64,000 nt of DNA. Origin: Larix kaempferi. Taxonomy: Eukaryota; Streptophyta; Pinopsida; Pinales; Pinaceae. Every line of letters begins with the position of its first letter. Within the stretch, counting starts at the first letter, position 1. Where the stretch lies: contig BSBM01000140.1 in assembly GCA_027924585.1 (NCBI GenBank), positions 10,494,001 through 10,558,000 of the forward strand, written 5' to 3'. Positions 15,400 to 28,403 of this stretch are shown here, piece after piece. Below the pieces are notes generated by a model. It worked only from the letters and a program-made list of their open reading frames with translations. It was not told the origin of the DNA and did no database searches. A program made the translations under genes and the position numbers.

Positions 15400-16084
15400 A
15401 CTAGTGGAATCTTTGACCGAATCAATATACTCATTTGAAAGGATGGCGGGCTTGGTGAATGGTCGTTAGAGGTGGTTGTCTTTTCTGTTAGGAGAACCTC
15501 ACCCCTTCTGCGGAGGTTGTGCAGTGGTCTACGGGAAGGACTCACCACTTCTGTAGGTGGACTGTCTGGGTACGTCAGTGAGCATATAAGGTCCAAGGTG
15601 CACCTGATATTATAATAGGTGGGAGGGCTGCCTACTAACTTGTATGCCAACTTTGCTCCTTTCTGATCACTGTCTAGAAAGGTGGTGTAATATTTTTGTG
15701 GGAAGATAGCCTTTCCTTTGCTCAGGCAGGATTGGAAACTCTTCCATATTTTTGCTGTATTGTTGTATTTTGCTGCTGAAATATTTTGAGGTTGGTTGGC
15801 TGTATTGTTTTTGTTACCGTTGAGCGTACCCTGGTTACATTCTGGTCCTCAACTTGGGGGCAGTGTATTTTGGACGCCTACATTTGGAAGGTGAATTAGT
15901 CCCTCTACAATCCGTCCCTTTTCCAATGACAATTGTATCTTTCTTGGTTGAGAGCTTTGTATATGTTATTCACAAGAAGGAATGTAAGCATTGGCTATGG
16001 TTTCTCATGTTTTTTGTTATTAAATGTATGCATATTTTTGTTTTCGTGTTGAAGGATTTTCATTCTCCTTTATGCTGTGTTAAG
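15400..16084. other. No gene recognised; probable LTR body
   Basis: No domain-bearing frame on either strand. Because the segment leads without a break into an LTR end with a primer binding site at 16,391, it may be part of that LTR. Its start cannot be placed. Confidence 0.35.
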
Positions 16085-16402
16085 GGTGTGCAATTAGCTG
16101 GCAAGATCCGTTCATAGATTAAAAAAATCCATCAGTTATTAGTGCACAAAAGGGGATCATTTTGGTGCCCCATTCCTAAGGATAGGGATCAGGTTTTAAG
16201 TTGTCATTTGTTTCCATATAGTTATTGCTAGTTTCGAGTTTGTTTTTATTTTTTATTTTTTATTTGTGTTTAAGGGTTTTCATTCAGCTGGAAAGTTCCG
16301 CTGATAGATTAAAAACGTCCATCAGTTATCCAGCACAATGGTGATGATTTTGTTGCTCCATTCCCAAGGATAGGGATCAGGATGTTACAGTGGTATCAGA
16401 GC
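16085..16402 (+). mobile_element. LTR 3' end with initiator-Met primer binding site (remnant)
   Basis: Two imperfect copies of about 120 bases (near 16,090 and 16,283; shared CCATCAGTTAT and AAGGATAGGGATCAGG) lead to GATGTTACA at 16,389. After one base comes TGGTATCAGAGC (16,391-16,402), the standard plant initiator-Met primer site. This is the boundary between a 5' LTR and the interior of a plus-strand element. The interior to the right (16,403-16,900) shows no coding frame, and no matching 3' LTR was recognised. Confidence 0.65.
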
Positions 16403-17079
16403 GTCCAGGTAGAGTTTTGTGGCCATGAAATGGGCTTAAGTGTGAAGAAACTGTTGGAAGATAGGTGCTGTTGTGAAGTATCCAGTAGAGGGTTTATTTC
16501 TAAAGACGCTAGCTTTTAGAATTTGGCGGAGGACACTACATCAAAAGTTCTCAGTGAATGTTTTGGCCACAGCGTGGTAAGAATATTTTGCGGCTCCAGC
16601 AAGTGTGGTTGTACATATGTCCAACCTCGAGAGGCCGTAGAAAAATAACTAGAACTCTGTAGGGGTCAAAAGAGCAATTATCGGAGTACTTATTTAGAAG
16701 AGAATACATCTTTACATCCTATGTCTGATATTTTATTAGTTGGATATTAAGATTTAGCAATCTCTATGCCCTCTAGAAGCTGGCAGCTTCATAGTTTTCA
16801 ACACTCGATATCCAAAATAATTCTTTGGCCAAGACTTATTTTGCATATATAGTATTGAACACTATACAGTGCATAGAGAATAACAAGCTTTGTTTCCAAC
16901 AAACGCATACTCGCTGGACAACTTATCTGAACAACAAATCCCTATAGTCTGTTCTATGAAAAAAGTTGCCAACTCTGCTGAACTGGACCGCCGACCATTT
17001 TGACAAAAAGTTGCCGATAATTTTAGAGACATGTAGAATTCTAAAATTTCATGAACAAATAAACCAGAGGCACAGAAAG
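16403..17079. other. Decayed retroelement interior, no gene recognised
   Basis: Follows the primer binding site at 16,391-16,402 but has no frame with a gag or pol motif. It abuts the array of retroelement 3' ends that begins near 17,080. Confidence 0.4.
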
Positions 17080-19320
17080 AGTTGATCCTACAAGCTCTTT
17101 TAACAATCTATCCAGAGCACAAGATGAGACATCTTTAAAACTAGAATTCTTTGGTATATATACGAGACAGTGGGTACAAGTGCAATTAAGATTCTAGTCG
17201 ACCAATAAAGAACAGTAATATAATAATAGAAATATAATGACAATATCTAGGGACTAACATGCTCCTACCCTTCAAACAAGTGTTGTACTTATTTCACTGT
17301 GGATATTTTTGTATGAAGAACACTTCTTCCCATGTTGCCTCTTCTATTGGTAGGGTCTTACACTTCAAAGTATTCAATAATTGTTTGATTTCATAGTTGC
17401 TTTATCAATCTTCCAAGGATTCTTTCAGGTTTTGGTATAATTCTTTGTTTTTCATCAATCTATAGTAAAGTGGTCCAAATTGAGATCTTCTTGTTAATTA
17501 TTATTTTTAAGTAAACATTGAACATTGAATGTACTTGTGAAGATGAAGGCAACTCCAATTTGTAAACCATGCTTCCAATCCTAGTATTTGGATGCTAATT
17601 TATTGTCCTTTGTTACTTGAGACATTTGTTTGTATGGTTGTAACCAAAAAAATAATATTTTTCTCACTTCAAATATTCTTTCACTAATATGTTGATTTGC
17701 TTCTTGTTTCATCATATTTTGTACACAATCTTCTTTTAACAGAGGGCGTTCCATTCCAACCCCAACAATGAAGAATAAAGAGTTGATCCTACAAGCTCTT
17801 TTAACAATCTATCCAGTTCCTTGGTATATATAGGAGACAACAAGTACAATTGCAATTAAGATTCTAGTCGACCAATAAAGAACACTAATATAATAATAGA
17901 AATATAATGACAATATCTAGGGACTAACATGCTCCGACCCTTCAAACAAGTGTGTACTTATTTCACCGTGGATATTTTGTACACTAATCTTCTTTTAATA
18001 GAGGGCGTTCCATTCCAACCCCAACAATGAAGAATAAAGAGTTGATCCTACAAGCTCTTTTAACAATCTATCCAATGCACAAGATGGGACATCTTTAAAA
18101 CTAGAGTTCCTTGGTATATATAGGAGACAACAAGTACAATTGCAATTAAGATTCTAGTCGACTAATAAAAAACACTAATATAATAATAGAAATATAATGA
18201 CAATATCTGGGGACTAACATTCTCCTACCCTTCAAACAAGTGTGTACTTATTTCACCGTGGATATTTTTGCATGAAGAACTCTTCTTCCCATGTTGCCTC
18301 TTCTATTGGCAGGATCCTACACTTCAAAGTATTCAATAATTGTTTGATTTCATGGTTGCTTTATCATTCTTTCAAGGATTCTTACAGTTTTTGGTATAAT
18401 TCTTTGTTTTTCATCAATCTATAGTAAAGTGGTCTGAAATTGAGATCTTGTTGTTAACTATTATTTTTAAGTAAACATTGAACATCGAATGTACATGTGA
18501 AGATGAAAGCAACTCCAATTTGTAAACCATGCTTCCAATCCTTTGCAACACCTTTTTAGGGCCATAGTATTTGGATGCTAATTTATTGTCCTTCCTTTGT
18601 TACTTGAGACATTTGTTTGTATAGTTGTAACCTAAAAAATAATCATTTTCCCACTTCAAATATTCTTTCACTACTATGTTGATTTGCTTCTTGTTTCATG
18701 ATATTTTGTACACATAATCTTCTTTTAACAAAGGGCGTTCCATTCCAACCCCAATAATGAAGATTCCAACCCCAACAATGAAGAAGAAAGAGTTGATCTT
18801 ACAAGTTGTTTTAACAATCTATCCAGTGCACAAGATGAGACATCTTTAAAACTAGAGTTCCTTAATAGGAGACAACGGGTACAATTGCAATTAAGATTAT
18901 AGTCGACCAATAAAGAACACTAATATAATAATAGAAATATAATGACAATATCTAGGGACTAACATGCTCCTACCCTTCAAACAAGTGTTGTACTTATTTA
19001 ACTGGGGATATATTTGCATGAAGAACTCTTCTTCCCATGTTGCCTCTTCTATTGGCAGGGTCTTACACTTCAAAGTATTCAATAATTGTTTGATTTCATA
19101 GTTGCTTTATCCATCTTTCAAGGATTCTTTCAGGTTTTGGTATAATTCTTTGTTTTTCATCAATCTATAGTAAAGTGGTCCGAACTGAGATCTTCTTGTT
19201 AATTATTATTTTTAAGTAAACATTGAATGTACATGTGAAGATGAATGCAACTCCAATTTCTAAACCGTGCTTCCAATCCTTTGCAACACCTTTTTAGGGC
19301 CATAGTATTTGGATGCTAAT
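17080..19320 (-). repeat. Array of four tandem retroelement 3' ends
   Basis: Units begin near 17,080, 17,771, 18,036 and 18,786; three are about 530-750 bases long and one is a short form of about 265. Read on the minus strand, each contains a purine tract (GAAGGGTAGGAGCA) followed by TGTTAGTCCCTAGATATTG, the expected junction of a Ty3/gypsy 3' end with its LTR, and a TATATATACC run that could be the LTR TATA box. The unit to the right runs into the integrase tail of the minus-strand gypsy at 19,321. So the array is repeated copies of the end of that element, made by unequal exchange or repeated recombination, not four separate insertions. Confidence 0.7.
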
Positions 19321-20240
19321 TTATTGTCCTTCCTTTGGTACTTGAGACATTTGTTTGTATGGTTGTAGTCTAAAAAATAATCCTTTTCCCACTTCAAATA
19401 TTCTTTCACTACTATGTTGATTTGCTTCTTGTTTCATCATATTTTGTACTATAGCTAAGTTGTCTTTCAATAGTTGGAGAACATGTTGTTGGTGCTCTAG
19501 GTGATCCTCCATTTCTTGAATCTTAGTGTTCCCTTTCAAGGGGTGATGTGATGGATGGAGTTTGATAGTCATGAAGTATGATAAATGACATTTTTGATGA
19601 AGTATGGAAGGATGTGTCATACCACCATTTTGTTAAGGGCAATTATTTGACCCATCAAAGGCAAACCAATGAAGATACACCCTTTGACATATATTGACAA
19701 TCTCAATTTGCCCATTGGATTGAGGATGATAACAAGCTGTGAACCAGTTGAGCACCTAAACAACAACATATTTTAATGCAAAAATTACTATGAAAATTGC
19801 ATCTCTATCACTTACAATAATCATGGGGCTTTTGTGTAGCTTTTGAATTATTTCCATGAATGTTGAAGCTATTGTACTTGCTTTAAAAGGATGAGAAAGA
19901 GATCCACCACTACCATGATGACGTGCTTTCCTTTAGAAGTTGGTAGAATTGTGATAAAAATTCATTGAGATCTCTTTCCAACATTGACTTGTTATGACTA
20001 ATCCATCTTGATCCTATGGTGATTTTTGGACAACCCTGAATGTTTTCTATAGGAGAAGCGTGCAATTCCAAAAGGACCTTTTGTTTGAGGTGAGAATTCT
20101 TACATAAATATAGGTGATCCTAATACCACAGTGAATCATTTCTCCACACATTTATCTCATGCATTAGGTTCCTATTGTAGTTGTTGAATTATTTGCATGT
20201 CTTCTAACCCTACTTCCATTTTAACCTCGTTTTATCCACC
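19321..20240 (-). pseudogene. Ty3/gypsy integrase remnant
   Basis: On the minus strand, 19,321-19,620 keeps the typical gypsy integrase C-terminal segment: DNLAIVQNMMKQEANQHSSE then FRLQPYKQMS. Further upstream on that strand (about 19,690-19,740) YHPQSNGQIEIVN matches the end of the catalytic core with its final Glu. The rest of the core is scrambled by stops and shifts, and the catalytic Asp pair was not located. The segment belongs to the same element as the reverse transcriptase at 20,690-21,300 and cannot be functional. Confidence 0.8.
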
Positions 20241-20453
20241 CGATTAGATTCCAGAATGGAGAGAGCACAAAGTAAGCCCTATGTATCTTCTTTACTTGAA
20301 AGAGCAATTGCAACCACATTTTGTTTTCATTTTTGTAGATAATTTGAAAGCCTTAACCTAGCATTTTTTTGTAACCCATTTTTGTTTCTTTTATGAAGAT
20401 AATTGTTGTTCCAAGAAATGATGAATTAGGAAGGATACTCACTGGAAAATAAA

Positions 20454-21300
20454 CTAATCATGATCTATTCTTATCTTGAAGTGCCTTCCTATTAGATAAG
20501 GGCACGATTTATTAATTGCTTGTACTATAACCAACATTTCATTTTCATAAATTGGTTTGTGTAAGTTTTTTTTGTTTTTAAGTTGGTACCTTTCAAAGGC
20601 AAGGAGCCCTCCTTCTTGCATTAAAATTGCACCAGTGCCATGCCCAAAGGCATCACACTCCACAATAAGGTTTTTTTGAAGCTAGTTGTGGCTAGGACAT
20701 GAGTTGTACACAAATTTTAAAAAGCTTTGGTTGTTTTAGGTGTCCAAGAAAATGCCTCCTTTTTCAGTAATGCTATTAGAGGTGTTATTTGACCATAATT
20801 CATGACAAACTTATGATAATAGCCTATCAATTCGAAGAACCCTTTAAGATTTTTCAAGGTTTTGAGAATTGGCCATTCCATCATTCTCTTTGATGTCTTT
20901 ATGAGATAAAATATGATCCAAATATTTCACTGTGTGAACCCCGAAGGCACAAAAGGTTTTGCATATAGTTGGTGCTCCTCCAATAGTTTTAAGACCATGT
21001 TAACATGTTGTACATGCTCTTCCCAAGATTTGTTGTAGATTAGTATCTCATCAAAAAATACTAATACAATTTTTTTAACAAGGGGTTAAAATATAATTCA
21101 CTAAGTTTTGAAATGTTGAAGGTGCATTGGTAAGGTTAAATGACATCACCAAATATTCATAATGCCTAGCATATGGGTACTTGTAAGGTATGATGTAAGA
21201 TGATATACTTCTTGGAAGAATACTTTTAGGCATCTCTTTAAATGCCTTGGAATGATTGTCAATTACTCTTTGGAGATTCATTTGAATAGAGGGACCCCTA
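20454..21300 (-). pseudogene. Ty3/gypsy reverse transcriptase and RNase H remnant
   Basis: Minus-strand frames give, in order, RT pieces YEYLVMSFNLTNAPSTFQ and VLVFFDEILIY, the GFFELIGYYHKFV region, and RNase H with ECDAFGHGTGAILMQ and a C-terminal KIRIDHD. The catalytic FFDD box reads FFDE, so one metal-binding Asp is lost. The N-terminal PYKYPYARH block runs straight into YEYLVM, so about 100 residues of RT are deleted. Several frameshifts and stops occur. It is the pol core of the gypsy element whose gag is split at 22,418. Confidence 0.85.
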
Positions 21301-21409
21301 ATACAACATCAACACTACCCATTGAGCTTGCAATTGTTGAACTACCCAATAAATACCCCCTCATAGTGAGCTTAATAGTATGGCATTTCCATTAACAATT
21401 TATTGTACT

Positions 21410-21880
21410 TCAATCTACAATCATTACTTGAATCTCTGGTGCTAAATATATAAAGCAATTCACAAGTCTAACTAATTTGCAAGTAATGAAGTTATGGGTA
21501 CCATCATAGTCAATCAACAATATTATCTTATTCTTTTTGATATATCCTTTTATCTTGAGAGTTTGATATATCCTTTTATCTCTGGTGCTAAATATATAAA
21601 GCAATTCACAAGTCTAACTAATTTGCAAGTAATGAAGTTATGGGTACCTTCACAGTCAATCAACAATATTATCTTATTCTTTTTTATATATCCTTTTATC
21701 TTGAGAGTTTGAAGAGTGTTAATGTTAACGTTAACGAATGCATGACAAGATATGGTTGTCTTTTAGTACTAGATATTGAGATTGTTTTGATTCTTGACCT
21801 ACTTCCTCATCACAATCTATCTAGAATAATTTATTATCATTGCTCTAATGCCCCTTATTGTATTTGTCACAATTAAAACA
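21410..21880 (-). pseudogene. Ty3/gypsy zinc knuckle and protease remnant
   Basis: Near 21,843-21,878 the minus strand reads CFNCDKYNKGH, a Gag zinc knuckle. At about 21,480-21,530, LLIDYDGTHNFITCKLV is a decayed aspartic protease active site (normally D-S-G). The protease region is duplicated in tandem: 146-base units at about 21,435-21,580 and 21,581-21,712, the second incomplete. The order zinc knuckle, protease, RT on the minus strand fits a single decayed gypsy polyprotein. Confidence 0.75.
21435..21712. repeat. 146-base tandem duplication inside the gypsy protease
   Basis: Both copies start CTCTGGTGCTAAATATATAA and contain TAATGAAGTTATGGGTACC; the second stops after TTTATCTTGAGAGTTTGA. 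It post-dates loss of function of the element. Confidence 0.85.
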
Positions 21881-22079
21881 TAGTATTTTTTTTTCCTTCA
21901 AATGTTGAGGTGTCAACCTTGTAGGTTAGTGAGATTAGGAGTGAGAACATTTCCCACTCAATAGGTATTAGTGGCATCCCTTTTAGTAACCATATTTGAC
22001 TTTCACAACTTTTCTCACCCAACTAAAATCATTCTTCAATGATTTAGGTTTAGGTTTGAAGAGATGTACCTTGTGCTAA

Positions 22080-22413
22080 ATGTTCTCCTTTAAAATGCTC
22101 TAAAGAGATCCAATTAATTATCATTTGGAATGTTCCTTACTCTAAGACTAATGTACTCTATAATTGGAACTTTTCTCTTGAGTTTTATCGATTGGCTAAT
22201 GAAGGCGTTGTTGTTAATATTTCTATAATGTGTGACCAATTCATTTGTAAATACAAATCAAGAGACAATAGAGTTCTTTTTATGATCACAAAGTCATAGG
22301 TACTGCACAAATTGATTACGTTCTAAATACAAGGATGCAATAGTTACATTTTATAAAGTTGACATTTGGTGTAGAACAAAGAAATGCTCCATTTGAAATA
22401 TCCGTGTTATGGG
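22080..22413 (-). pseudogene. Ty3/gypsy gag remnant, downstream half
   Basis: The minus strand from 22,413 reads PITRIFQMEHFFVLHQM, then a stop, then NVTIASLYLERNQF, the start of a Retrotrans_gag domain. The frame is in phase with the segment at 39,154-39,586 once the element 22,419-39,148 and one copy of its ATCAT target duplication are removed. Other stops follow. Confidence 0.75.
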
Positions 22414-22418
22414 ATCAT

Positions 22419-23123
22419 TGTAGATTTTGATAATCACCTGTACGAGATCGCATAGATCTAGAAATCTAATGAACAACAATACCCTTAGCAATTTTACAAG
22501 GGAAAAAGAAAGGAGAAAGTGAAATAGATAAAAAAAATCTTGGAGCACAACTTGAATTCCCATTCAATTACATTAATTATCAAAGAGTGAACAATGTTGG
22601 TACATATAGGCAATTCAAATTCCTAAAGGAGGCAATTTAAATTGTATACTGATGCATGAAGACATTGTTGAGCTTAACTTAAAGCTTAGGTGCCTTAGTT
22701 AGCCATGCGATCTCTCAAGAATGAGTTAAGTAGCTCATAACTAATCCAGGATGACAAGTGGAGGTTTCATTTCCTAGACCAGGGATCTAATTCATGTATA
22801 AATCATGCATGCTAGGAAATAACAAAAAATTGCGAAACATGACACTCTCCTTTCGTGATTCATGTAATTAGGTTCTTTGAATCACTCCAAGAACTCAAAT
22901 ATGCAAGTTTCGATTCTCAAATCAAGGATATGACCTTAAAATCAAGGACTACATCCTCATTGGCTAAAAATAATAGATTTTTCCCTAATCTAGGGATGAA
23001 GTGTTCCCAGGCTCAATTGGTCAAATTTAGTCAAAAAATGAACCATAAGCATCATAATACCAAGATCTAAAGTCTCTAGGTGAGAGATTAATACCAAGGA
23101 GAAGATAAATATGCTCCAATGCC
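22419..23123 (-). repeat. 3' LTR of the element at 22,419-39,148
   Basis: Starts TGTAGATTTTGATAATCACC; partner at 38,466 starts TGTAAAATATGATGATCACC. The right end reads AATG where the partner has AACA, so the terminal CA is mutated. On the minus strand a purine-rich GGCTTATGGGGCGG just outside the right end is a plausible polypurine tract. Confidence 0.8.
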
Positions 23124-23755
23124 GCCCCATAAGCCTAATTTGGTGAAACTAATGCATAAACAAATGTTGGGTCCTAGTAATTTGCAGTCATGTTAGGTAC
23201 CAAAGTAAATGAAGAAAATATCCCCTAAAAGTGGAAAAAGAGGGAAAATCTAGTGGAAAAAACCCCAAAAAGGGTAGTGTTGAGTAGAGTTTGGTGTCAT
23301 CTTCAACCATGATCATTCTCATGCCCATTTTCTTCCAACTTTGGTTGATATTTCCACTTGCTCCATGCAAGTCTCCTACCACGGGGTAGGGGATATGGCT
23401 ACCAATGTTAGTTTTTCATCGGAGATTGATACTCTGGACATTAAGTGCTCTGATGCAGTGTGCTTGAGGAACACTTTGAAAATGTGTGTGGGTCCATGTA
23501 TCTATTGGATAGCCAACTAGATCACCTATTGCTTGAAGAGTATGTTGTTCCCAAACTAGTTTGGTTGTTGGATTTACAACAACCTATTCATCAATGTCAT
23601 CAACTTCTACATGCAAATCTGAAATATTACCTGAGGTAATTGAAGAGACATCAATGGGATCTTTTCATCAATGCGAACTTGATATATAGCAAGTTCTCCC
23701 TCAGTGGAATGATTGCTTTGAACCGGTGCATCATCTCCAAGAACTTGATATGTAG
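23124..23755. other. Residual interior of the outer element, no gene recognised
   Basis: Lies between the LTR ending at 23,123 and the start of a third LTR family at about 23,756. The minus-strand frame at 23,188-23,382 has no known domain. Confidence 0.5.
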
Positions 23756-24897
23756 TGGTATCACACAAATTAGCACCCTTACGATAGGATATAGGGGCTA
23801 GTGCTAATATTGGCGACTATTTAGGAGATGCACTCATTGTCACCACAATTCACTCTCCTTACCCTTTAGGCCAACTCTTAGAAGCCAAGGGGGAGTCTTA
23901 ATATAGGTGAAATAGACCTACACAACAAGAATACCCCATGAGCAACCTCTTGACAAAGATCGGTGCCTTATGGAGTCAAAGCAATGAATACAAGCAACCA
24001 AGTACTTCTAGAGGATAGGAGTTAGAATGGATAAATGTTCACAAATATTGTGGATGATTAAAAACCTTGTTGCTATTATAAGAGGACAACCACAAAATAT
24101 GTGCTCAAGTATATAAGAAAACCACTTAGAACAATGCCAACTTTGTGCTCAAATATATACGAAAACCACTTAGAACAATGTCAACTTACCAAGGAAGGTA
24201 TCCTTGATGGAGAGGGATAAGAATATCACATTTGGGGTAGAGGGATAAGAATCTCACATTTGGGGCAACAAATGAATAAGTAATACAAATTTGTAAATGA
24301 TTTACCAGATCTAGTTTTTGCTCTAACCAACCCTCAGATATCACAAAAAGGGCAACTTGAACAACTTATAAATAAATGCCTAAGAGAGTAGGGTTGATAA
24401 TAGACCTTTTTTTATAGCTTGTGAGACCCTCCAAAGATGTTTTGATGGTTGTACCTATCAAATAAGATAAAAAAAACTTGCACATAATCGTAAATATTTC
24501 AAATTAACCACAGAAAGACAACGCCATTCAAGATTGACCATGAAACCAATAAGGGCGCATTAATTGAACATATTAGATTTACAATACCACACTATTTTGG
24601 GGTTTTTATATTTTTAGGGTTTTTCATATATTTGATTTTTTTTCTATTTCTTTAATATAGTAGAAGGAATTTTGTAAAATTGAATTGGTGAAGATGAAGG
24701 AAATAGACCTAGGTCTTATTTCATTGGGCAATGAGAAATCAGGACCAACATTTCTCCAAATAATTGACAATTCAATATTTGAATTAATTAGGGTCAGGCT
24801 AAGAAACCCTAGGTTATGTTTAGCACTTGACCTAATTATGGAAAACACATTTCTAAGGCTCGAACAATAGAGACCCTTCAAAAGGGATGTGTCACCC

Positions 24898-26642
24898 TGA
24901 TGAATAGGATTGTCATTGATGACAACATTAATGACAAAGGTAAAGTATGATGACGTGACATGAAGCCAAAGCAAGCAAAAAACCAAGATGACATGGCAAG
25001 AAAGACTATGGTGGTCATTTGAAGATGATATGGGCATTAGGACACCTAATGAGTCAAATGACCCATACTGTGGTCATTTGAAGATGATTTGGGCAAGACA
25101 AAGATGTTGGTGCAAAGATGACAAGGAGATGGTGAAATGGAAATGATGAGGACGTGCATGGTCATGGAGGACATGGACAACATGGATGGAGAAGATATAT
25201 GCCAAGCAAGCATGAGCTTTCAGGCATGCTTCATGAGGCATATGTGGGCATGAGGAAAGAACAACGCGGGCATATGAAAAATGGATAGTGCGGGCATAAG
25301 AAGGCATCTTTGATGGCTTAAAGGAGGTATTGCAGGCATAGGTTATTGATCCATGCGGGAAAGAAGGCCAGGTCATAAAGATTGTGGAAGTAATTCAAAT
25401 GTATATTTATATTGTGGAAATAAAACAATATTTAAATGATGAATTTGAATTGGACAAGTCGGCCTCCAATATTTAAGAAAATAAAATGAATATTATTTAA
25501 GGTGGTTATAAGGTGCATGCGATCTTTTATTTTGCAACTCTTATGGAGTATGGAGTCGGGATAAAAATACTGGATGGATAAAAGCGAAACTTGGACATTT
25601 AAAGTATTAGACATCTATTTTTTTAAAGCTGCTTATGGAATAAAGAATGAAAATTGATATGTTGGCCTCCATAAATTGAGGTAATAAAATGGACAAGCAA
25701 ATGTATAAATAGGAGAGAAGTTCGTGAGTTTTGTGTGGAAAATTTGTATGGTTCAGTGAGTGATGAGTTTGGGGGATAGTCAGTACAGTTCGGTGGTGGT
25801 GAGCAGGAGCAACAACAACAACATGACACCTCTTGTTTAAACTCTTAGCTTTTGTTTTTTCTAATGTAATGGATAAAGACATGATGATGGTGTTTATGAC
25901 ATGATGTTGATAGCTTGCTGATGGACAGAATGTGAACAAGGACAGTGCGGTAGTAGTAAGAGATGAGGAGCAGCTCCAACATGACAAAGTTACGTCTTAT
26001 CTGGGTTTAATTGGGGCCGCGGTATGATGAAGAAATGTTGAAGATGGACTGATTCATGATGATACAAATGTGATGAACAAGATGTTGGTTGAAGTTTGAA
26101 AGCAGTATTGACTTGCTGAGTTATACATGAATTTGTAAGCTCATAATTGGGCATGAACAGAATTATGAAGACATGCTGAGACAGTAAAGGAAATATGAAA
26201 TGATGTATGAACATGATGATGTTTTTTTTTGGGACAAAGTTGTAATGTATGTTCATACTTACAAGTAGGGTCTTGTAATGAAATGTACTTATATAATACA
26301 AGCAGGGTTTTGTATCTATTTTTCCTAGTAGGGTCTAAGAAAAAGACCAAGCAGTGTCTTGGATTTGAAGTTGGTGCTTCTATTTCAGTAGGTGCTAAAT
26401 TGCCTCACAATTGCAGCCGGTTGAACAAATACCAAAGATTACAAAACTATATCTTGTGCAATGTGTTGATGTGTTTTACTTGATGAATGACATGTGCTTA
26501 GTAGATAGTTCATTGATGAATATGATATTGAAGTGAATGTGAAATAATGATAGAAGATTTAGAGGTTGAAGAAGTTGAAATTTGAATAAGTGTAAGCTCA
26601 CTGATTCACCCCCGCCCTCTCAGTGAGCCATTGTGTCTAACA
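24898..26642 (+). repeat. 5' LTR of the copia-type gag-only element
   Basis: 1,745 bases, TG...CA. Frames such as 25,607-25,987 on the minus strand recur in the other LTR and have no domain, so they are not genes. Confidence 0.93.
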
Positions 26643-26644
26643 AT

Positions 26645-26656
26645 TGGTATCAGAGC
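26645..26656 (+). other. Primer binding site, initiator-Met type
   Basis: TGGTATCAGAGC two bases after the 5' LTR end. Confidence 0.95.
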
Positions 26657-26705
26657 CAGCCTTCAACACAAGCCTAACAAGCTTGAAGGGATCAGTGAAC
26701 ACAAA

Positions 26706-28403
26706 ATGGAAGGATCAACAAAACTTATTCACAATGAAGTTCCAGTTTTCGATAAGTCAGATTATTTTGCTTGGAGAAGCAAAATGAAGGATTACTTGAA
26801 AAAGTTTGGTGTTTGGGAAATAGTGGTTAACCCACCTAACCAGCCTATCAAGAAGACAAAGGCAACAGTTGAAAAAGACAATAAAGTTGCTTTGAATTTT
26901 TTGTTGGATGGACTCTCAAGCCCTATCAAAGAAAGTGTAAAAGATTACACCTCTGCCAAGGATCTCTGGTTCAAACTGGAAGAAGAAGGTCAAAGGAGGA
27001 GTTAAGACAAAGAATAAAGGCAAGAACAAGTCTCAAATACAAGTGAAGGTAAGATCTCTCCGGTTGGTGATAATTCTGAATGTAATGATACTGAAATTTC
27101 TCTTACTGAAGATGAAAGACAAGAAGAGAAGGTGGCACAAGCCTTGAATGGAAGAGAAGGTGAGAATCTTACTGATTTCAGTAATAATGTTTGTGGTAAC
27201 ATTAAAAACGATCTTGAAGATGCTAAGCAATTCTTTCTAGCAAACCTTTTTAAGTTGCAGGATATCAAGCATGATCAGATGCTTAAAAAGAAGATTGAGA
27301 AGTTTATTGAAGAGTACTATGGGAAGTCAATGGATCTGTTTTATAAACTCAATTATAAGATGATAACTCTCCAAGATGGGTTAGAAGAAAATTCTAATTT
27401 AAAGACTCAACTAGAGGAAGCTAAAAGAAGAGAAGAAACTATGAAGATCCAGCTGGAAGAAAAAGAGAAGACTATGGACCTACTCAAGACAAGCGTACAA
27501 GGTGAGTTAGATGATCAAAATCTTGAGGTTAGAAGATTGAAGGCTGATATAGCAAGAGAACAAGATAAGATTGATAAAATATCTACAGAGCTTGAAGAGT
27601 CAATAAGAAATAACATTGGCTTGAGGACTCAACTTGAAGAAGCTAAAAGAATGGAAGAGGTTTTGAAAAATCACTTGGATGAAAAGGAGAAGATTTGTGA
27701 GCATCTTGAAATGGAAGTAGTTGGACTCAAGAAGAAAAATGAGAAGTCCGATGCATATGAAAAGTTCAAACACATCTCAGCTATGCTAGATGAAATTTTA
27801 GATTGTCAAAGGTCCCCACTTGACAAATCCGGCCTTGGGTATAAAAAGGTAGAAGACAAATTGGAAGAAGGCAATGAGTCCCCCAAGACTCCTGAAGTTG
27901 GATCCACATCTTCCAAAGAAGAAAGCAGAGCTCCTCATGTACCTGCACATGACAACAAAGAAGTTGGAAGAACAAGTATGCATCAAGGAATTAGTTTTGC
28001 ACCTCCAAGCAAACCAAAAAGAGAAACAACTCCAAGATAGAATCAAAGTCCAAGGTATGAGAACAAGTTCAATGGTTATTGTTTATCTTGCTCTAATTTT
28101 GATCACAAGGCCATGGATTGTAGATCCTATGGAAGAAGAAGTGATGGAAGACACAATATTAGATGTTGGACATGTGACCAAATTGGACATATGGCTGCCA
28201 ACTGCCACACTTTGAGATGCTACAATTGCAATGGATTTGGTCATAAATCCCAAACTTGTACTAGTCCAAGAAGACAACAAATAAAGAGCCCATCATATAC
28301 ATCAACAAGAAGAACAAATGAATCATGGAAGAAGTATAACGAGGAAAAACTGAAGATCAAAAAACAAACAATTTCAGCCATGGACACTCCAAGGTATGGG
28401 TAA
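26706..28403 (+). pseudogene. Copia Gag with three CCHC zinc knuckles, broken by stops
   Basis: One frame runs from ATG 26,706 to TAA 28,401-28,403 (565 codons) without any frameshift, but holds internal stops at 27,003 (TAA), 27,015 (TAA) and 28,038 (TAG). Residues 1-100 match a copia Gag N-terminus (DKSDYFAWRSKMKDYL, then ESVKDYTSAKDLWFKLEEE). The middle is a long Glu/Lys-rich coiled coil (about 27,390-27,790) with repeated TQLEEAKR...LEEKEK blocks. The C-terminus has three zinc knuckles: CLSCSNFDHKAMDC, CWTCDQIGHMAANC and CYNCNGFGHKSQTC. The coiled coil and the knuckle array resemble the long Gag of SIRE-type copia elements. No pol frame follows. Confidence 0.88.

Noticed and set aside
15363-15650. 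95-codon minus-strand frame
   Set aside because: Starts in a tandem repeat unit, no domain, probably LTR body.
17080-19320. Regular repeats considered as a CRISPR array
   Set aside because: Units are hundreds of bases long and match the end of a retroelement; the genome is eukaryotic.
25607-26350. Cys/Ser- and His-rich frames on the minus strand, also at 30,782-31,346
   Set aside because: They sit in both LTRs of the copia-type element, so they are repeat shadows, not genes.
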